From the NCBI RefSeq assembly GCF_003171515.1, contig NC_089392.1, positions 2,604,001-2,668,000 of the forward strand: DNA of 64,000 nucleotides. The letters are read 5' to 3'. This DNA comes from Pyrenophora tritici-repentis (taxonomy: Eukaryota > Ascomycota > Dothideomycetes > Pleosporales > Pleosporaceae). Made by a program: the position numbers and the translations under genes. Below the pieces are notes generated by a model. That model was not told the DNA's origin. It saw nothing but the letters and a program-made list of their open reading frames with translations, and did not search any database. This document shows positions 41,968 to 53,973 of this stretch, one piece after another. The stretch's first letter is position 1; each line of letters begins with the position of its first letter.

Positions 41968-42384
41968 GCGGTAAAAAAAAACTTGTTTTCATGAGTACAT
42001 AGACGGAAGCATTGCCTTGGAGTTTTCGATTTGAGTTTACATGGGTATAGGTGAGATGGCTAAAAGTAGGAAAACAAAGGATGGGTATGCAATGGCAAGA
42101 GTCAGGACACTCGGTCGCTGTTGGAACATGTCCACAACATGCCTCAATAGCTCCTAGCCCAGCAAAATAAAACATAATAAAAAAACGTCGCTTACGACCA
42201 AATCATGCAAAATCCAGCCTAAGACTGACTGCTCGTTCCTCAAACACGCTAACTCGCGACTTCACATGACGCGGGTATTCCGCCCCACCGTCTCAGCTGA
42301 TGCTGAACCACAGAATCAACGTGTCCAGAAACTCCAAATCCCACACATCCAACCCACCCATAAAACTCTCTTCCCCAAAAAACT
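41968..42384. other. Intergenic region
   Basis: 417 bp between two plus-strand genes. Nothing recognised apart from short A-rich runs. Confidence 0.4.
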
Positions 42385-43401
42385 ATGATTCTACGAATAG
42401 CGCTCCTAGCTTCAGTGCTAGCATTCTTCCAAACCCCAGTCGTCGCAGAAGTAGCACCGGAAATCACAACAGTGGCTGAAGGCTACAACATCATCGCCAA
42501 GCTGCCATGCATCGGGTGCCCGTATCTATACCACGACACATCGCTAGGCCGCGACGTGGGGTGGTCGCAGCGGAAAGATGATAACGCTTTGGTAAAAACT
42601 CCCACTACCCTCCTGTCCTCAGTTTATCAAGACCATCAGTTTTAGGTGATATCAGTCTCACGTGAGCTAACCACCCACCCATAGCTGCTCAACCTATCCC
42701 TCCCCTTCGATTCCACGCACCTCAGTATAAACACGGCCCCGCTACTAACCCCTTCCAAGATCCTACCCCGCATCTACGTCAACCAAGTCCTACAAGACGT
42801 GTCCAAAGACGATATCAACAAAATCATCGTTTCGAATCAACTTGATGAGCTGGGTGGGGCGTACTTTGGCGCTTCGTACCAGTACTCGTTGCACCGGGTG
42901 AAGGATTCTCAAGCGCGCGTTTTTCAGTTTAATGTCATGCAACTGTGGACGGATTTGACTACTCCGCCGCTGACTGTGGTGTTGGATCAGCCCGGCCAGA
43001 AGATGCTGGAAGTGGTGCTGTTACCGCGTCCGTTACTATCTTCTGGGGATCCGGCGAATAGCTACGAAATTGTTCGCGCGGGGTTAGTCCCGCGGTCTCC
43101 AGAGTCCGGAGCGAAAACGTCAAAGGGTTCAGGCAAAGTTTCGATGTGGTTTCTTGATTGGGATGACAATGGCAAAAAGGGTACAGCCACACATACTGTC
43201 AACTCCGCCTCCTCGTATTTTGTGCAGTTTCTGTCGTCGGGTATGTGGGCACTGTTTATCTTCGTTGTCGCAGTTATTGCACTGTTTGTGGTGGTGTGTT
43301 TGTTTTGTATCTTTGCGTGTGGGTGGCATGATGACGATTACGAGAAGGCGCAGTATAGGAAGAGGAAGACGGGTGGGGGGGAAAGGGGCATGGGCGGGTA
43401 G
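42385..43401 (+). CDS. Type I membrane protein of the secretory pathway, unknown function
   Basis: Two exons, 42385-42591 and 42685-43401, encode 307 aa across a 93-bp intron. Residues 1-21 are a signal peptide (MILRIALLASVLAFFQTPVVA). The lumenal part carries a CIGCPYL motif near residue 42, which could be redox-active or structural, then LLNLSLPFDSTHLSINTAPLL. A single membrane helix lies at about 254-276 (MWALFIFVVAVIALFVVVCLFCIF). The short cytosolic tail is basic and Gly-rich. ER or Golgi residence is inferred. I do not recognise a characterised family. Confidence 0.78.
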
Positions 43402-44315
43402 GGATGTGGAGACTGCGAGGAGGTTTATGAGTCCGGAGGAGTTGGGGTTGAGGGGGAGTGGGAAGGTGGTGGGGGTTGGGAAGAGTGATTGAGTTGGTGG
43501 AACCTTGGTGGCATGGGTTTTTCGGTCGTCTCTTTTATTAAAATCTCATCTTCATTCTTATCACTATCGTCTAAAGGCCAATATCTACTCCACTACTATT
43601 CATCTAGACCATACCATCCGCACAAAACACCTCTACCTCGGTATCGCGAAATACCACCCGTTCAGTCCCTGCGCACCAACATATCTAGCGCAGCCACCAT
43701 CACCCTGTCGCCGATCACGATCACGACCACCACTCCCCCTTCCACCATCCCATCCCCTCACCAAGGAAAGAAAAAAAAATTCCCCCAAGCCGATCCTCCC
43801 CCTCCAGACCACAACCCACCATCGCCCATCTCAAAAGAAACCAACTTTAAGCAATTAGGAACACTCCATCACGCTAACCAACCCACGATGATGCTATAAC
43901 CGCCCAAGACGTCATCCCGTCACCCTTCCCGCAAAACTAAACGTCATGCAATCCCATTAGCTTCTGCGCAACGCGCGACGGTGGCAGCGCCGGTGTGGTT
44001 TTTTGTTGTTTTCGATGCTTGGAGGGGGGGTCAGTGGGTTGGGAGGATGACATGCGCAGAGCTTGGAACGGCGGAGATAGAGTTTGGCAGGTGGAGATGT
44101 CTAGCGTCATGGCTTGTGGTGGTGATGGCATGCGTGTGGTGTGGTCAGGTTTGGTGGTGGTATGACGGTATTGATTTGAAGGGTTGATAAAAGAGATGGT
44201 GGGAGGGAATAGTCTCATCTATCTGTTTAAATCTATTTCTTAGGATATTATTGTTAATTTAAACATACCAGCTTGAGGCAGTTTGGGTCTAACACCCCTT
44301 CCCCATCCATCCAAA
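43402..44315. other. Intergenic region
   Basis: 914 bp, C/A-rich and G/T-rich by turns. Frames at 43489-43899 are pyrimidine-biased low-complexity sequence with no motif. No gene is called. Confidence 0.45.
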
Positions 44316-45498
44316 ATGGCAATCACAAACACCACCAGCACCGTCCAAGCCATCTTCTCCCTGCACGTCGTGACAGCCAGTAGCGCCCTCCTGCTGCTGC
44401 TCGCCGCAATCTTCGTGCTCTTGCGTCAACTTTCCGGCAGACCTGGTCAGCCGCGTACATTCCGGAAATTCACACGGTCCACGGATATTAAACACAGGTA
44501 CACCTAATCCATCCTCTTCGCCTACCCTTCCCAGCACCAAGCTAACTCCCGTCGAGCTCCCTAGCAACGCACCTCTTCCTCCTACTCGGCCTCTCCACCC
44601 TCTTCCTCGCCTACGCCACACAATCCAGCATCGTCGCCCTACAATCCCGCCTTTCCTCCCCCTTCACCATCACTTCCGCTTACGCCTACCCACAATACAC
44701 CGCACCCTACGGCTTCAACCCGTCGATACATTACGCCAAGATTCTTTCCATCCTCTCCTTCACCTACCAATGCGCTACCATACTCTTAAACACCGCTATC
44801 GTAGGCGCGATATGGATTACTGCCAATTACCTGCAGAACAATGGAACGGGTATCAAGGAGCCAGGCAAGGTTAGCTGGATGCTGAATGGCGGGTGGATGG
44901 CTGCTATTCTCGGACTGGGATTTGCGAGTTGGGGACTTGGGTTGGTTAAGAGGGGCAGTGGCGGTGCGGCGGTAGTGTACGGAACGTTGGTCCAGGGGGA
45001 CTATATGGTGCGGACGTTGTATGTGGTTTATATGTCTGTGGTCATTGCGGCATCGACCAGTGTGACCATCGAAGCGGTATTGTGCTGGATTGGAGTTAAG
45101 AAGAACGGGTTCGCTGGTGTAAGTCTCCCGTCTCTTTGTCCTACCTTACTTGACTGACATACTTCTAGACTCGCTTCAAGTCTGCCTTGACCCGCTTCGT
45201 CATGCTTGTTACACCGCTTGTTTGGGTCCGCAACGGGTTCTCCATTGCGCAGCTCATCATCGTCTACCGTGATGTAAACGCTTGGTCGCGCACTACCAAC
45301 CAAGCCCTCGCGTTCTTGTTCATCATCTTCGGTGAACTGTGCGACCTGGGCATCCTCGCCTTGGTACTTCTCGGTGCCTGGAGCTTCGGACGCAAAGAAG
45401 AGCAGGTACCGGTGCCTGCGAAGGAGGAGAGGTATAGCGAGAGCAGTATGGGAGAAGGCTACAGAGGCAGGGCGAGCACTAATCCCCTGGTCCGTTGA
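44316..45498 (+). CDS. Multi-pass integral membrane protein, unknown function
   Basis: My model has exons 44316-44497, 44557-45118 and 45169-45498, 357 aa, with about seven hydrophobic segments (SALLLLLAAIFVLL, HLFLLLGLSTLFLAYA, ILLNTAIVGAIWITA, AAILGLGFASWGLGL, YVVYMSVVIAASTSV, MLVTPLVWVRN, ALAFLFIIFGELCDLGILALVLLGAW). The second intron (45119-45168) is canonical. The first junction is uncertain: the clear donor GTACAC at 44498 keeps frame only with a weak GAG acceptor ending at 44556, whereas the better-looking TAG at 44564 shifts frame. The shape resembles Pth11-like or DUF-type fungal seven-helix proteins, but no signature decides it. The tail is Glu/Arg-rich and cytosolic. Confidence 0.7.
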
Positions 45499-45590
45499 TG
45501 AAATCCTTGCGACCAGTGTAGGAATATGTGTGAGATATCTGGAATTTTCCTTGGCCTAGTTTGGACTTGTAATGCGTACTTAGTAGCTAC

Positions 45591-45607
45591 ATAACGTAAC
45601 ATAATCT
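45591..45607. repeat. Target-site duplication, left copy
   Basis: ATAACGTAACATAATCT, repeated exactly at 46513-46529 on the far side of the LINE fragment. Confidence 0.9.
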
Positions 45608-46512
45608 CCGATGTCTAAAAGCGGCAAATACGATCCGACGAAAACAAGCAAACATCCACCTACTCTGGGCACCTGGACACACAGATATAGTTGGAAACGA
45701 AAGAGCAGACTACCTAGCAAAAGAAGCAACCAAAGAGGACCCCAGATCAACAACAAAGAGCATTGCCTACCTAGGCACGACAATCAAAAGGATACAACAA
45801 ACGGAACAACGCCAAGAGTATGAGAAATACAAAGCAAGAGCAACCGCTCTAAACAAAGCTACCTACTCAGCCAAATACCCTCTTAAAATCAGCAAAACCA
45901 TCCAAATGCCACAGAACACGAAAAGAGTAACCTCTAGCGCCTTCTACTCTCTTAAGCTAGGACACGGATACTTCAACTCCTACCTAAAGAGATTTAAGAA
46001 ACGAGACTCTAATCGCTGCACCTGCCAAAACATCCAAACGCCAGAACACCTACTACTGTACTGCCATCTATACAAAGACCATCGAAAAACGCTCCTACAA
46101 ACAATCAAACATCGCCCAGTCACACTACCACTACTACTCCACACTATTATAGGTATAGAAGCAACCCTAGCTTTTATCACTAGCACCAGAATAGGAACAA
46201 GAAAATGGTACCTAGGACAGCCACCAGAAGACCTACAGAGAGACACTGTATAAAACTAAAACCACAACCCTCTCCTTTGCCACAAGAGCCCGCTGCTACA
46301 TCTCTTTCTACTTATCAAACTGCTCTTTAGCACCTGGCAACAAACAGATACAAGCTATCTTTTGTAGAAAAGCCAAAAACCATATTAGCGAACCATACCA
46401 GAAAACCATGTAAATTAGAAAAACCAAGATAGAACGGCCTTCGGCCAAAGTCCTACATAGTCTCTGACTGAAAAAGGACTCTAATGGAATAATAATAATA
46501 ATAATAATAATA
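45608..46512 (+). mobile_element. 5'-truncated non-LTR retrotransposon (LINE, I/Tad-like)
   Basis: A 905-bp insertion bounded by a perfect 17-bp direct repeat (45591-45607 and 46513-46529). It starts inside the RNase H coding region and ends in a (TAA)n tail, the structure left by incomplete target-primed reverse transcription. TAA-repeat tails are characteristic of I-clade elements; an RNase H domain is found in both I and Tad clades. Confidence 0.92.
45609..46253 (+). pseudogene. Carboxy-terminal fragment of a LINE pol protein
   Basis: The frame is open from the 5' truncation point to the stop at 46253, about 214 codons. It begins within RNase H (NIHLLWAPGHTDIVGNERAD, with the conserved GHxxxxGNExAD block). 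It continues through a spacer (SSAFYSLKLGHGYFNSYLKRF) and a Cys/His cluster (CTCQNIQTPEHLLLYC) typical of the tail of fungal Tad/I pol ORFs. The reverse transcriptase and endonuclease are missing, so it cannot move by itself. The remaining frame has no stop, so the copy is fairly young. Confidence 0.88.
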
Positions 46513-46515
46513 ATA
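46488..46515 (+). repeat. TAA trinucleotide tail of the LINE
   Basis: About nine AAT/TAA units end the element and run into the right-hand target-site duplication at 46513. Confidence 0.9.
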
Positions 46516-46529
46516 ACGTAACATAATCT

Positions 46530-47073
46530 GTAATGATGTAGTCGCTGATTAGTGAATTGTCTTCAATATCTCTACCTAGTCTTGTAACATGTGATTAGCA
46601 GATCTACTTGGATATTACTACCTCCTCATAATGCGCGTATCATATGATCAGTAGTTTTTGTGTAAGAGCTAGATTTCACATAGTTGAAGTATAGACGGGG
46701 GTGAAGATGCATAAGGTGATGTGCGGGCGTACGGTGGAAACCTTGAGCCAGGAGACTCACAGACTAGACCCAAATTGGACTAGCCCCCGACGTACATCTG
46801 CAGGAGCGATGACGATGACGCGATTGAGCTGCGGCTTTCCCGTATGCAGAGTCGTTTGCAGGTACATAAGCAAACAATTACACGCCCTATAAACGACACA
46901 CAACTCATGTGCCCGAGAAGAGGCGTGCATCAGAATTCGTTAGCAAAAACATTAGTGTTTGAGCGAGCAACCCCGCCATCCCACCAAAAGCCTCAACCGA
47001 CCGACTGATCAGGCCAATTCCACGCCAGTGACTTGCAAAGCTGAGACGAGCTGCATGCATAAGCGGCACAAGT
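46530..47073. other. Intergenic region (HCS1 promoter side)
   Basis: 544 bp from the LINE's right target-site duplication to the helicase start. Overlapping minus frame 46905-47120 is a shadow. No gene is supported. Confidence 0.45.
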
Positions 47074-49790
47074 ATGCCTAAATTCACGGATATCCCATCG
47101 TTCGCTGCATCGCAGCTCACGCTACTCGACGCCGAACTTCAAGCCGAACTGTCAGAGACCAATGTGCTCCTCTCCTCACACACCCCTACTTCCCTTGCGC
47201 GTGCCGGTCTCGCGATCCTGAACCTTAATGTCTCCTCTATACGCACGGGGCTCGGGGGTAAGACCGTGGTCGAGCTGGGATTAGACTCGGCAGTCGTGGC
47301 TAAAGGCGAGAAACCGGATATACCTGAACACGGGATCCGCGTGGGCGATATAGTAGCGGTACAAGATCAGCCTAGCGGAAGCGCAAAGAAGACGGAGAAG
47401 AAAGAATTGGAAAAGAAGGGCGCTTCGGGTGTGGTCTTGAAGGTGCGCCGGGAAAATGTGGAGATTGTACTTGACAAGGAAGATGCGGATGTGCCGACGG
47501 GCGGCAAGTTGTGGATGTGAGTAATCATACCATGTGAGCTGGTCATCGATATCAGAAGACTGATATCGGCACTAGAGTCAAACTGGCCAACGATGTCACT
47601 TACAAAAGGTATTTCTTCTCTATTTCGATCTAGCCAGGCATGTCAGTGCTCATTTGTGATAGGATGAACCAGACGATGAGCAGACTTCAGAAGCTCGGAG
47701 ATCAGGATTACACTCCCTTTATGCGCGTGCTTTTCGGACAAACATCGCCAACGCCTCTGCCATTAGATCTCAATGATCCCTCTAACCCTCTACATAATCT
47801 TGAATGGAACGATCCATCACTCAATGACAGCCAGCAAGAAGCTATCAGGTTTGCACTAGCTTCGAGGGAAGTCGCTTTGATTCATGGCCCGCCAGGCACA
47901 GGCAAGACACACACTCTCATAGAGCTCATCTTGCAGCTGCTGAAGCAAAAGCTTCGTCTGCTAGTATGTGGCCCATCAAACATATCAGTTGATAACATCG
48001 TCGAGCGGCTGGCCTCGCACAAGGTCCCTATGGTTCGCTTAGGGCACCCTGCAAGGCTGCTACCGTCAGTGCTGAACCACTCCCTTGACGTACTGACGCG
48101 AACGTCAGAGGCCGCTGCATTAGTTCAAGATGTTCGCAAAGAGATGGATGATAAACAGTCTTCCATTCGCAAGACTCGCAATGCAAAGGAGCGACGTCAG
48201 ATCTATACCGAGCTAAAAGAGCTGAGGCAAGAGTTCAGAGAGCGAGAAAAGGGATGCGTGAACAACCTGGTCAGTGGGAGCAAGGTTGTCCTTGCTACTT
48301 TGCACGGTGCGGGAGGCTTCCATCTCAAAGGGCAGGAGTTCGACGTCGTCATCATAGACGAGGCCAGTCAAGCCCTAGAAGCGCAGTGCTGGGTACCCTT
48401 GCTGTGGGTCAAAGCGAGCAAACTGGTTCTGGCTGGAGATCACCTTCAGCTCCCGCCGACGATCAAGTCTTTGAACTCGAAGGAATCGAAAGCGGCAAAG
48501 AAAGATGCAAAGAAGAGCACGGACAAGACAGGCGATGCAGAGAAGCCTGCTATTAATACGACACTAGAAACTACACTCTTCGACAGACTACTGGCCTTGC
48601 ACGGTCCGTCGATCAAACGCATGCTAACTACGCAATACCGGATGCACGAGAAAATCATGCGGTTCCCATCTGATGAATTGTACGATTCGAAACTGATTGC
48701 AGCCGAATTCGTCAAGGAGCGGCTACTGAAGGACCTACCATACGAAGTTGAGGATACAGAAGATACCCGAGAGCCGCTAGTCTTCTGGGACACACAGGGA
48801 GGTGACTTTCCCGAAAAGATTGAGGATGAAGGCGTGATTGGTAAGGGTGGCAAAGGCATGAATCTCGGTGACAGCAAGTCGAACGAGGCGGAGGCGGCCT
48901 TGGTGAAGATGCATGTGAGTAATTTGATCAGTGCTGGGGTGAAGGCGGAGGACATTGCGGTTGTTACGCCATACAATGCACAGGTACGTATTCTAATCCC
49001 GCTGCCCGAATTAGAAACACATGGCGCAACGAAGCAGCATGTGTACTGTGGGGTTGGTTGTTGACGTGATTAGCTCGCATTGCTTGGTGGCATGCTGAAA
49101 GAAGCATACCCTGGAATTGAACTGGGGTCCGTCGATGGATTCCAGGGGCGAGAGAAGGAGGCAGTGATTGTCAGCACAGTACGAAGCAATTCGGAGCATG
49201 AGGTTGGGTTCTTGGGCGAGAAGAGACGCCTCAATGGTACGTCACGGTCTACTCTACTCACAACCTAGCAATCTCTTCGCATGATATCGGTTGCAAGTGT
49301 GCGCAGATGTGCTGACAGCGGGATGCAGTGGCGATGACACGCCCAAAGCGACATCTCTGTGTGATCGGAGACTCGGATACCATCAGCAAGTACGTACATA
49401 GCCTTCCTAATCGATACCCCCTACAATCCTTTTGTTCCTTGTCTGTCGCAGAACTGGATGCCCTTGCTTATCTCGGTAATACCCGAGAACGTGGGTGGAG
49501 GGTCTCTGGTGCGAACAAGCAAAGAAGTCGCGTATCACGAAACTGCCGTGACACGCTCCCCTGTCCGTCACCAGAGCTCCTTCCCCGTCGTTCACCGGAC
49601 TCTCGGGATTGTGGAAGCTACAAAGTCCGATGGTGACACAAAGACAACAAAGCGATGACCAGTGTGCTGACGGCCATGTGTGTACAGGGGGACCAAGTTT
49701 CTGAAAGATTGGATGCAGCACCTCGAAGACGATGCGGATCTGAGGTACCCCAATCTGGCAGACGTGTACGTGGACCAAGAAAAGAGCTGA
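47074..49790 (+). CDS. HCS1: SF1 DNA helicase Hcs1 / IGHMBP2 / Upf1-like
   Basis: Six exons (47074-47516, 47576-47608, 47663-48983, 49074-49236, 49329-49389, 49688-49790) encode 707 aa. The amino part (residues 1-160) carries the beta-barrel region with [20 protein letters not shown] restored across two introns. Motif I GPPGTGKT is at about 234-241, motif II IIDEAS near 391 and motif [12 protein letters not shown] near 417. Motif IV QYRMHE, motif V VDGFQGRE and motif [12 protein letters not shown] follow in order. The layout matches yeast Hcs1, the 5'-3' helicase that copurifies with DNA polymerase alpha, and human IGHMBP2 without its R3H and zinc-finger tail. Exon 2 is only 33 nt. The last intron is long (298 bp). 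A Lys-rich insert ([20 protein letters not shown]) follows motif III. Confidence 0.93.
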
Positions 49791-51712
49791 ATCCAAGTAT
49801 GAGCAAGCGAGGCTGTAACAAAAGCATGCAATGTGGCTGTAGCGGGCTCCCAAACAAACGCTGTCGGAGTGACGATTCGCTGCATGTCGAATTGGAGTAT
49901 TGTGGGGAGCGAGTGTCAGCGCCATGGTCTCAGCGCGACTCGCTATGGTTTGGTTCGCGCGATGCTGCAGCATGTGCGGCGTGACATTAGCTGCAGTAGT
50001 CCCGCGTCCAAGCGCCAGTCGAGACGTGTGGCCGCGCCGCCAAAACACCAAAGTCCAATATGGCAGACGCAGAAGCGCGCATAAGGCGAAGTCCTACTGC
50101 GTATACGGGTATAGCAGCAATGTCAGCAAGTCCATGCGCAGAAGCAAAGAGAGGAGACTGACGTGAGCGAGTAATGGCCGGATGAGGTGATGGCGTCGTA
50201 CTGAGTATGAGATATAGTAAGGGAAGGGAGTGACATGTTGGCGAGTCGTGCGTGCGCCAGAAACCAATAACTGTCATCATCATCATCAAGGACAGTCCAG
50301 ACATGCAGAAAACGGGCGCGCCTATTGCTTCGCTACGCAGCGTCTCCTAACGGCCTCCAACCAGGCCAGCGGGGTTTTCAAGTCGGGGCATGACCATTAT
50401 GGTGTGTTTATTGCGTCGAAGCTATACGCCCACAAGCAGCTGGTACAGTAGAGTACCAAACATGCACGATAGACGGTGTGTAGTGTGGGTCGGGGCTTCC
50501 CCCCCCCAATCAGCCGGCCTTTTGGGTTAGTAGGCCTGGCGTCTCAAACACGTTAATGCATGCTGGGGCCGGGTTGGCAACTAGTCGACCGAGAGGGTCC
50601 ATGTCTTGCGTTTAGGCTTGGGCCAAGTTGCTCAAGCTCGAGGCTCGCTGCTGCTGCTGCTCGTCTTTCTGGCGACGCGCTGCCGTCGTCCATCGGCATC
50701 TAGCGTTATTACTTGGCCCATCCTGGCACCCTGACACCCTCGCTCTCGTCTCGTCTCGCCTCGCGGCATAGCGGGCTGAGTGGCCTGGCTGGCCTAGCTG
50801 GCCTGACGCCGACGGTAGGTTTGAGGGCAATAGTTGTAATCATGGAATTGAGGTCGAATAAGTCTAAGCGCGACGTTTCAGACGCACTGAACAAGACGGC
50901 AGCCGAGAGCGCGTGCATGCACGGGATATCGATTGCTGTACCGCTTTCGCAAACGCGTGCAGCAGCGACGCAGTCCTAAACCCACGGCCCCATTACCAAC
51001 AACATGCACTCTGAATGGCGCCCCAGGCCCATTTGTTGGCTTCTGCAACGCTTGTGCACCACCCATCAGACCTTGAGTAGTCTTGCTTACAGTACAGCCT
51101 ACTTGGTTCGGCCATACCCACCCCCCGCTGCCATGCGTGCATACCGGGAGTACTGCTTGATTCGCAAATGCACCATTCTAATAATCGCCTCCAACTTCCC
51201 GCCGTGCCCCCCTCCCCCCCCCATCTCGGGCAGACCCTCCCACTTTAAACCCTTGTCCACTGGTACATGACACTGCACCTCCGTGCGATACATAGAGCCT
51301 TGACGCGCCCGCTCGTTCCCCTACCTGCTCCTCACCTCCCGTCGCGCCGTCTGCGCTACGTGTTTGCTGTTTAACAAAGTCGCTCCTTCTCTGCTCGAGT
51401 CCGCTTCACTTCTTGTTGCTTTATTGTTGTTGTTAATCCGCGAAGCCATTGCCTTTTCTTCTTCTCTCCCTCCCCTTCCGGCATCTATTTTTGGAAAAAA
51501 GCCTTCTGGCGCGCTTGTCGCTTTGCTTCTTGAATGAACCGACCATCGCACAGGTGGTCATGGTAGTGGATTGCCTCCACACTACTGGGACATCCCTGTA
51601 AGAGCCGCATGAACGCAATCTCCAGAAATCGCCCGCACAACGAACTCTCTCTGCCGACACACCTCAAGTACGCATCCACATGCTCCAGCAAGAAGGATTT
51701 GTCGTCGCCAGT
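49791..51712. other. Gene-free interval with simple repeats
   Basis: About 1.9 kb without a supportable gene. It contains a CAT trinucleotide run (about 50276-50290), a short poly-C run near 50501 and another at about 51210-51222, CTGGC-type repetition near 50775, and pyrimidine-rich sequence at 51360-51480 that is probably the 5' UTR or promoter of the next gene. Confidence 0.5.
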
Positions 51713-53973
51713 ATGAGTGCGCCGACTGCTTCGCCCACTCCCTTGCAGCGGTCTAGCTGGAAGGCCGAGGCGATTAGAAGAGGGAATCTGAAGATTAGCG
51801 GCCCAATTCCAATTACGGAAGATATGCCACTGAACGAGGAAGAAGAGAAGGAGTTTGCAGAAAATGGTGCGCTGGACCGGTCATTGCAGCCGCAGGACGC
51901 ATCCCAGGAAGAGCAGCATCCGCCGCAGGAAACTCCATCACGACCAGTTCAATCCCCGCCGACCATTCCTGAGCATGCTGAGCATCCCACGGCACTGGGG
52001 TCAAACCCGGTTGTAGAGCAGCCACAGCAAGAGACGGAGACGCATGAGCGCCCTGTTTCAAGGTCGCCGCCAAAGGTGCGGCAATTGAATCAAGTCCAGC
52101 GCGGAAGCGTCATCACTTCAAGCCCACTTGCATCCCCGACGCCTTTTCGGTCAACGCCAGAAAGCGCTGCCATGGCTGCCCAGAAGAAAAAACGCAAGAG
52201 TGGACTCCGGAACGTTTTCCGGAAAATGTTTGGCAGAAAGACCCCCGAGAAGGCTGAGGATCATACCGAACATCGTCCCGAAGATACGATGACACGCGGT
52301 CACAGTTATCATCGCAGTGTAAGCTTATTCAGACTTGTGAGGCGAATATCAATACTAACTTGAGGCAGGAACCTGAGTTGCGCCGAGCTTCGCCGCCAAG
52401 AGAACCACCGAGGACCCCCACTGGACCTCGGATATCAGATCTGCCAGTCAAGGAGCTGGAACCGCTTCACCCATTGGGCCAGCATCTTCCGTATCCTATG
52501 AATGTGAATGCGCCTCCAGCAAGTCCACCCAAGGAGTACCTTGTTCTTGACACGTCAAGACCGGATTTTGGCCGCCGAAGAGCAACACTCGCTACTTTAC
52601 CCAGTGCTGCCACTCAGCGTCACAGTTTGGATGAGCCACGAATCAAGATGGCAACTTGGGAGGAGGGACATGAGGAAGATGCCGTTTCATCGTCAGGTAT
52701 CGGTATTGCACTATCCAGCCCAACCCAGCCAACTCCCAAACACGACAAACGTAGATCAAGAAGTGCAGACGCTCTGCATAACCTTTTCAAGGAGCGTGCT
52801 TCAAGCGATAGGGGCAGAAGTGCAGAGATCAAGTACTGGAGGGAAAGTTACATGTCAGGTAGCATCTACAGCAGACCGGACACGGCCAGAACAGTAGACA
52901 GCACTCCGGAGACAGCAAAGACGATGGAGACCATTCGCAGCGTACAGATGAATGAGCCTACCATTCAGGAGCCAGACACGGAATCTTTCAACGAGATGAG
53001 TGCTACGCTGGTACAAGCAGATGATCCTCAGACGCCAACACCTGTGGCAGAAGAGCGGGCACATGATGAGCATGATGATGGCCTCCCCACAGTCATAGCT
53101 TTCAACTTTGGAAATCTCAAAGCTGCGGTACTCGATGCACCAGCAGAGTCCACTGTAGAGCATCGCCAATCGACGGAGATTTCAGCACCACCCGCCCCAC
53201 CAGTTCGAAGCCAGAACCGCATCTCACTGGAGGATCGCGTTAACCACCTGGAATCCAGGTACTCCAACCTCGAATCCATGACACGGCGTGTCTCTTCGCG
53301 CAACAATCGGGAAACCATCATTCTAGAGAATGCACCCAGGAACCTGCGATCTCGAAACAGGAGCGTATCTGCATCTGCCACTGGATCACGGTCTCATTCC
53401 CGATCCGCGCCCAGCATTCATCAAGAGCCCATGCGGCACAGCGTCGAGACAGTAGATACGGACTATGCCCCTGGCTCACCAACGCACGTTTCAATGCCAA
53501 TTACCGTTGGCGAGGACAGCGCAAAGACCCTCCGCTACGTATGCGAAGCGCTCAAACACGAGCGTAGTGCGCGTAAAGCTCTCGAAACCCAAGTCCGAAC
53601 ACTCCAACACGATGTTTCCGACTTACACGCGCTCGTAAACAAGCTCATTGTTAGTGCAACTGCTACTTCACCTTCGTACCCGACGCCTTCACCAGACACC
53701 TTGGTCAACTCGAGCGAGGTCGACCACCATCACATGAGCTGTTCTACGCCCCGTGCGCCAACCCATTACGACAGAGGTGATGATGCCAAGCATTGGAGCC
53801 AGCACCGTGATAGCGGCAGTCTGTACGATGGAGAGTCTGACAGCCAGCGACAACAAGCCTTTGACGATGCAGCCACACCTGATGTATGGGCCACGCCGAA
53901 AGAAGAGGGTTTCGCTAATCATGGTGATTTCTTCAGCGGTAGTGAGCATGAGAGGACAAGGAGCTTCATTTGA
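51713..53973 (+). CDS. Long disordered protein with coiled-coil segments, unknown function
   Basis: Two exons, 51713-52318 and 52369-53973, encode 736 aa over a 50-bp intron. I chose ATG 51713 (MSAPTASPTPLQRSSWKAE) because it has A at -3; the in-frame ATG at 51680 would add 11 residues. Near the start is RSSWKAEAIRRGNLKISGPIPI, likely a short conserved motif. A very basic stretch (KKKRKSGLRNVFRKMFGRK) lies near residue 160 and could be a membrane or nuclear targeting element. Ser/Pro/Thr/Glu-rich disorder fills the middle. Coiled coil is predicted at about 455-475 (LEDRVNHLESRYSNLESM) and 565-605 (YVCEALKHERSARKALETQ, VRTLQHDVSDLHALVNKLI). No catalytic domain is seen. A scaffold role is only inference. 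Confidence 0.78.

Noticed and set aside
43489..43899. Pro/His/Ser-rich plus-strand frames
   Set aside because: They arise from CA- and CT-rich low-complexity DNA and overlap in two frames.
49407..50051. 214-aa minus frame across the end of HCS1
   Set aside because: It overlaps the last intron and exon of HCS1 in antisense and has no recognisable domain.
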